A DNA stretch of 64,000 nt from Streptomyces sp. CNH099 (GTDB taxonomy: Bacteria; Actinomycetota; Actinomycetes; Streptomycetales; Streptomycetaceae): contig AZWL01000015.1 of assembly GCA_000514715.1 (NCBI GenBank), positions 107,805-171,804 on the forward strand, written 5' to 3'. Of this stretch, positions 63,611 to 64,000 are shown piece by piece; the first letter of the stretch is position 1; every line of letters begins with the position of its first letter. The position numbers and the translations under genes were made by a program. The notes beneath the pieces were generated by a model that made no database searches, was not told the origin of the DNA, and saw only the letters and a program-made list of their open reading frames with translations.

Positions 63611-63642
63611 ACGTCCCACGCTGCCACACATCCAACATCAAC

Positions 63643-63734
63643 GGCCACATAGACGGCACTTTCGTGGTCACTTAGACGGACACACAGCGGCCAGGTGGAC
63701 GTCATGCTAGTGGTCATCCGGCCGGGGCGAGCAG
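63643..63734. repeat. Four 23-bp-spaced repeats, IS21-like transposon end
   Basis: Units start at 63643, 63666, 63689 and 63712 with ggccac/ggtcac/ggccag/ggtcat followed by a cttagacgg-type core in the first two (variant in the third). Regular 23-base spacing of several terminal repeats is a feature of IS21-family ends. No transposase is next to them in the window. Confidence 0.6.
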
Positions 63735-64000
63735 GGACGTCCACACTGGTCACGGCCGCGGTCACCGCCGACCGGGGTGAGTCGGCAACAGGCCGTGGCT
63801 GATCTCAAGACCCGAACAGCGGTTGCTGTCCGGTGCCGGGATCCCCGGCACGCCGGCGCCGCATCCTCCTGGCGAGTGTCTTGTCGTACCCCCGGGTGTG
63901 GTTACGCCTGTGTCGCTCCTTGACTGTCTCGCATGGCGGGGCGGTGGCACATACCTGGCGCCGGACCTGGATCGACCGTCTCCTCCAGACGTCGCCAGGC
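63735..64000. other. Right-edge sequence without recognised gene
   Basis: 266 bases after the repeats. Short frames on both strands; none recognised. It may belong to a mobile element that continues outside. Confidence 0.4.

Overview
The window is high-GC actinobacterial chromosome, almost certainly from Streptomyces or a close relative. Signs are GTG starts, GTGA/ATGA stop-start overlaps, the futalosine menaquinone genes mqnA and mqnC, two separate nuo clusters, and XRE/DUF5753/DUF6879 regulators. From memory, the gene order mirrors, in reverse, the S. coelicolor stretch from the mqnA/cold-shock genes to the second nuo cluster.

Region 1 (1-7142, minus): a second, incomplete complex I cluster nuoA2-B2-C2-H2-I2-J2-K2-L2. 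It runs off the left edge and has no nuoD, E, F or G at the places they should be. A decayed TnpB (IS605-type) element splits nuoA2 from nuoB2. Region 2 (7351-14297, plus): two paralogous sensor kinases behind the same 20-bp motif, one NarL-type response regulator, and korAB (2-oxoacid:ferredoxin oxidoreductase). Region 3 (14370-24826): metabolic and accessory genes: HxlR regulator with divergent NmrA-type reductase, RarD-type permease, unknown membrane protein plus streptomycin-kinase-like APH, Nudix, CGNR and VOC proteins, LolA-like lipoprotein, polyprenyl diphosphate synthase and fumarylacetoacetase. Region 4 (24841-41247, minus): the complete 14-gene nuoA-N operon with a Rex-type palindrome upstream. 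Most junctions overlap or nearly touch. The nuoB/nuoC, nuoG/nuoH and nuoJ/nuoK junctions instead each hold a micro-ORF coupled at both ends by GTGA, and two of these are copies of one 93-bp sequence.

Region 5 (41956-49159): an NlpC/P60 hydrolase, then an accessory island with lower GC in places: a Phd/RelE-type toxin-antitoxin pair, a frameshifted HD phosphohydrolase, XRE regulators, an anti-sigma-like ATPase, a DUF6879 operon, and a 40-aa acidic peptide gene followed by an arginase-fold (UPF0489-like) enzyme that resembles a minimal RiPP system. Region 6 (49262-55403, minus): menJ-like reductase, menG, mqnC, a Ser/Thr kinase and mqnA. Region 7 (55538-64000): cold-shock gene with a structured leader and clean terminator, a phosphotransferase frameshifted by an 8-bp duplication, long-chain acyl-CoA synthetase, then decaying DNA (epoxide hydrolase remnant, shrunken PIN-like toxin, symporter tail, DUF4143 ATPase, and an IS21-like solo end built of 23-bp repeats).

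The backbone is respiratory: polyprenyl synthase, MqnA, MqnC, MenG and the MenJ-like reductase make menaquinone, and NuoA-N reduces it. The truncated nuo2 cluster beside korAB raises the possibility of a ferredoxin-linked complex I variant. No rRNA, tRNA or CRISPR array was seen.
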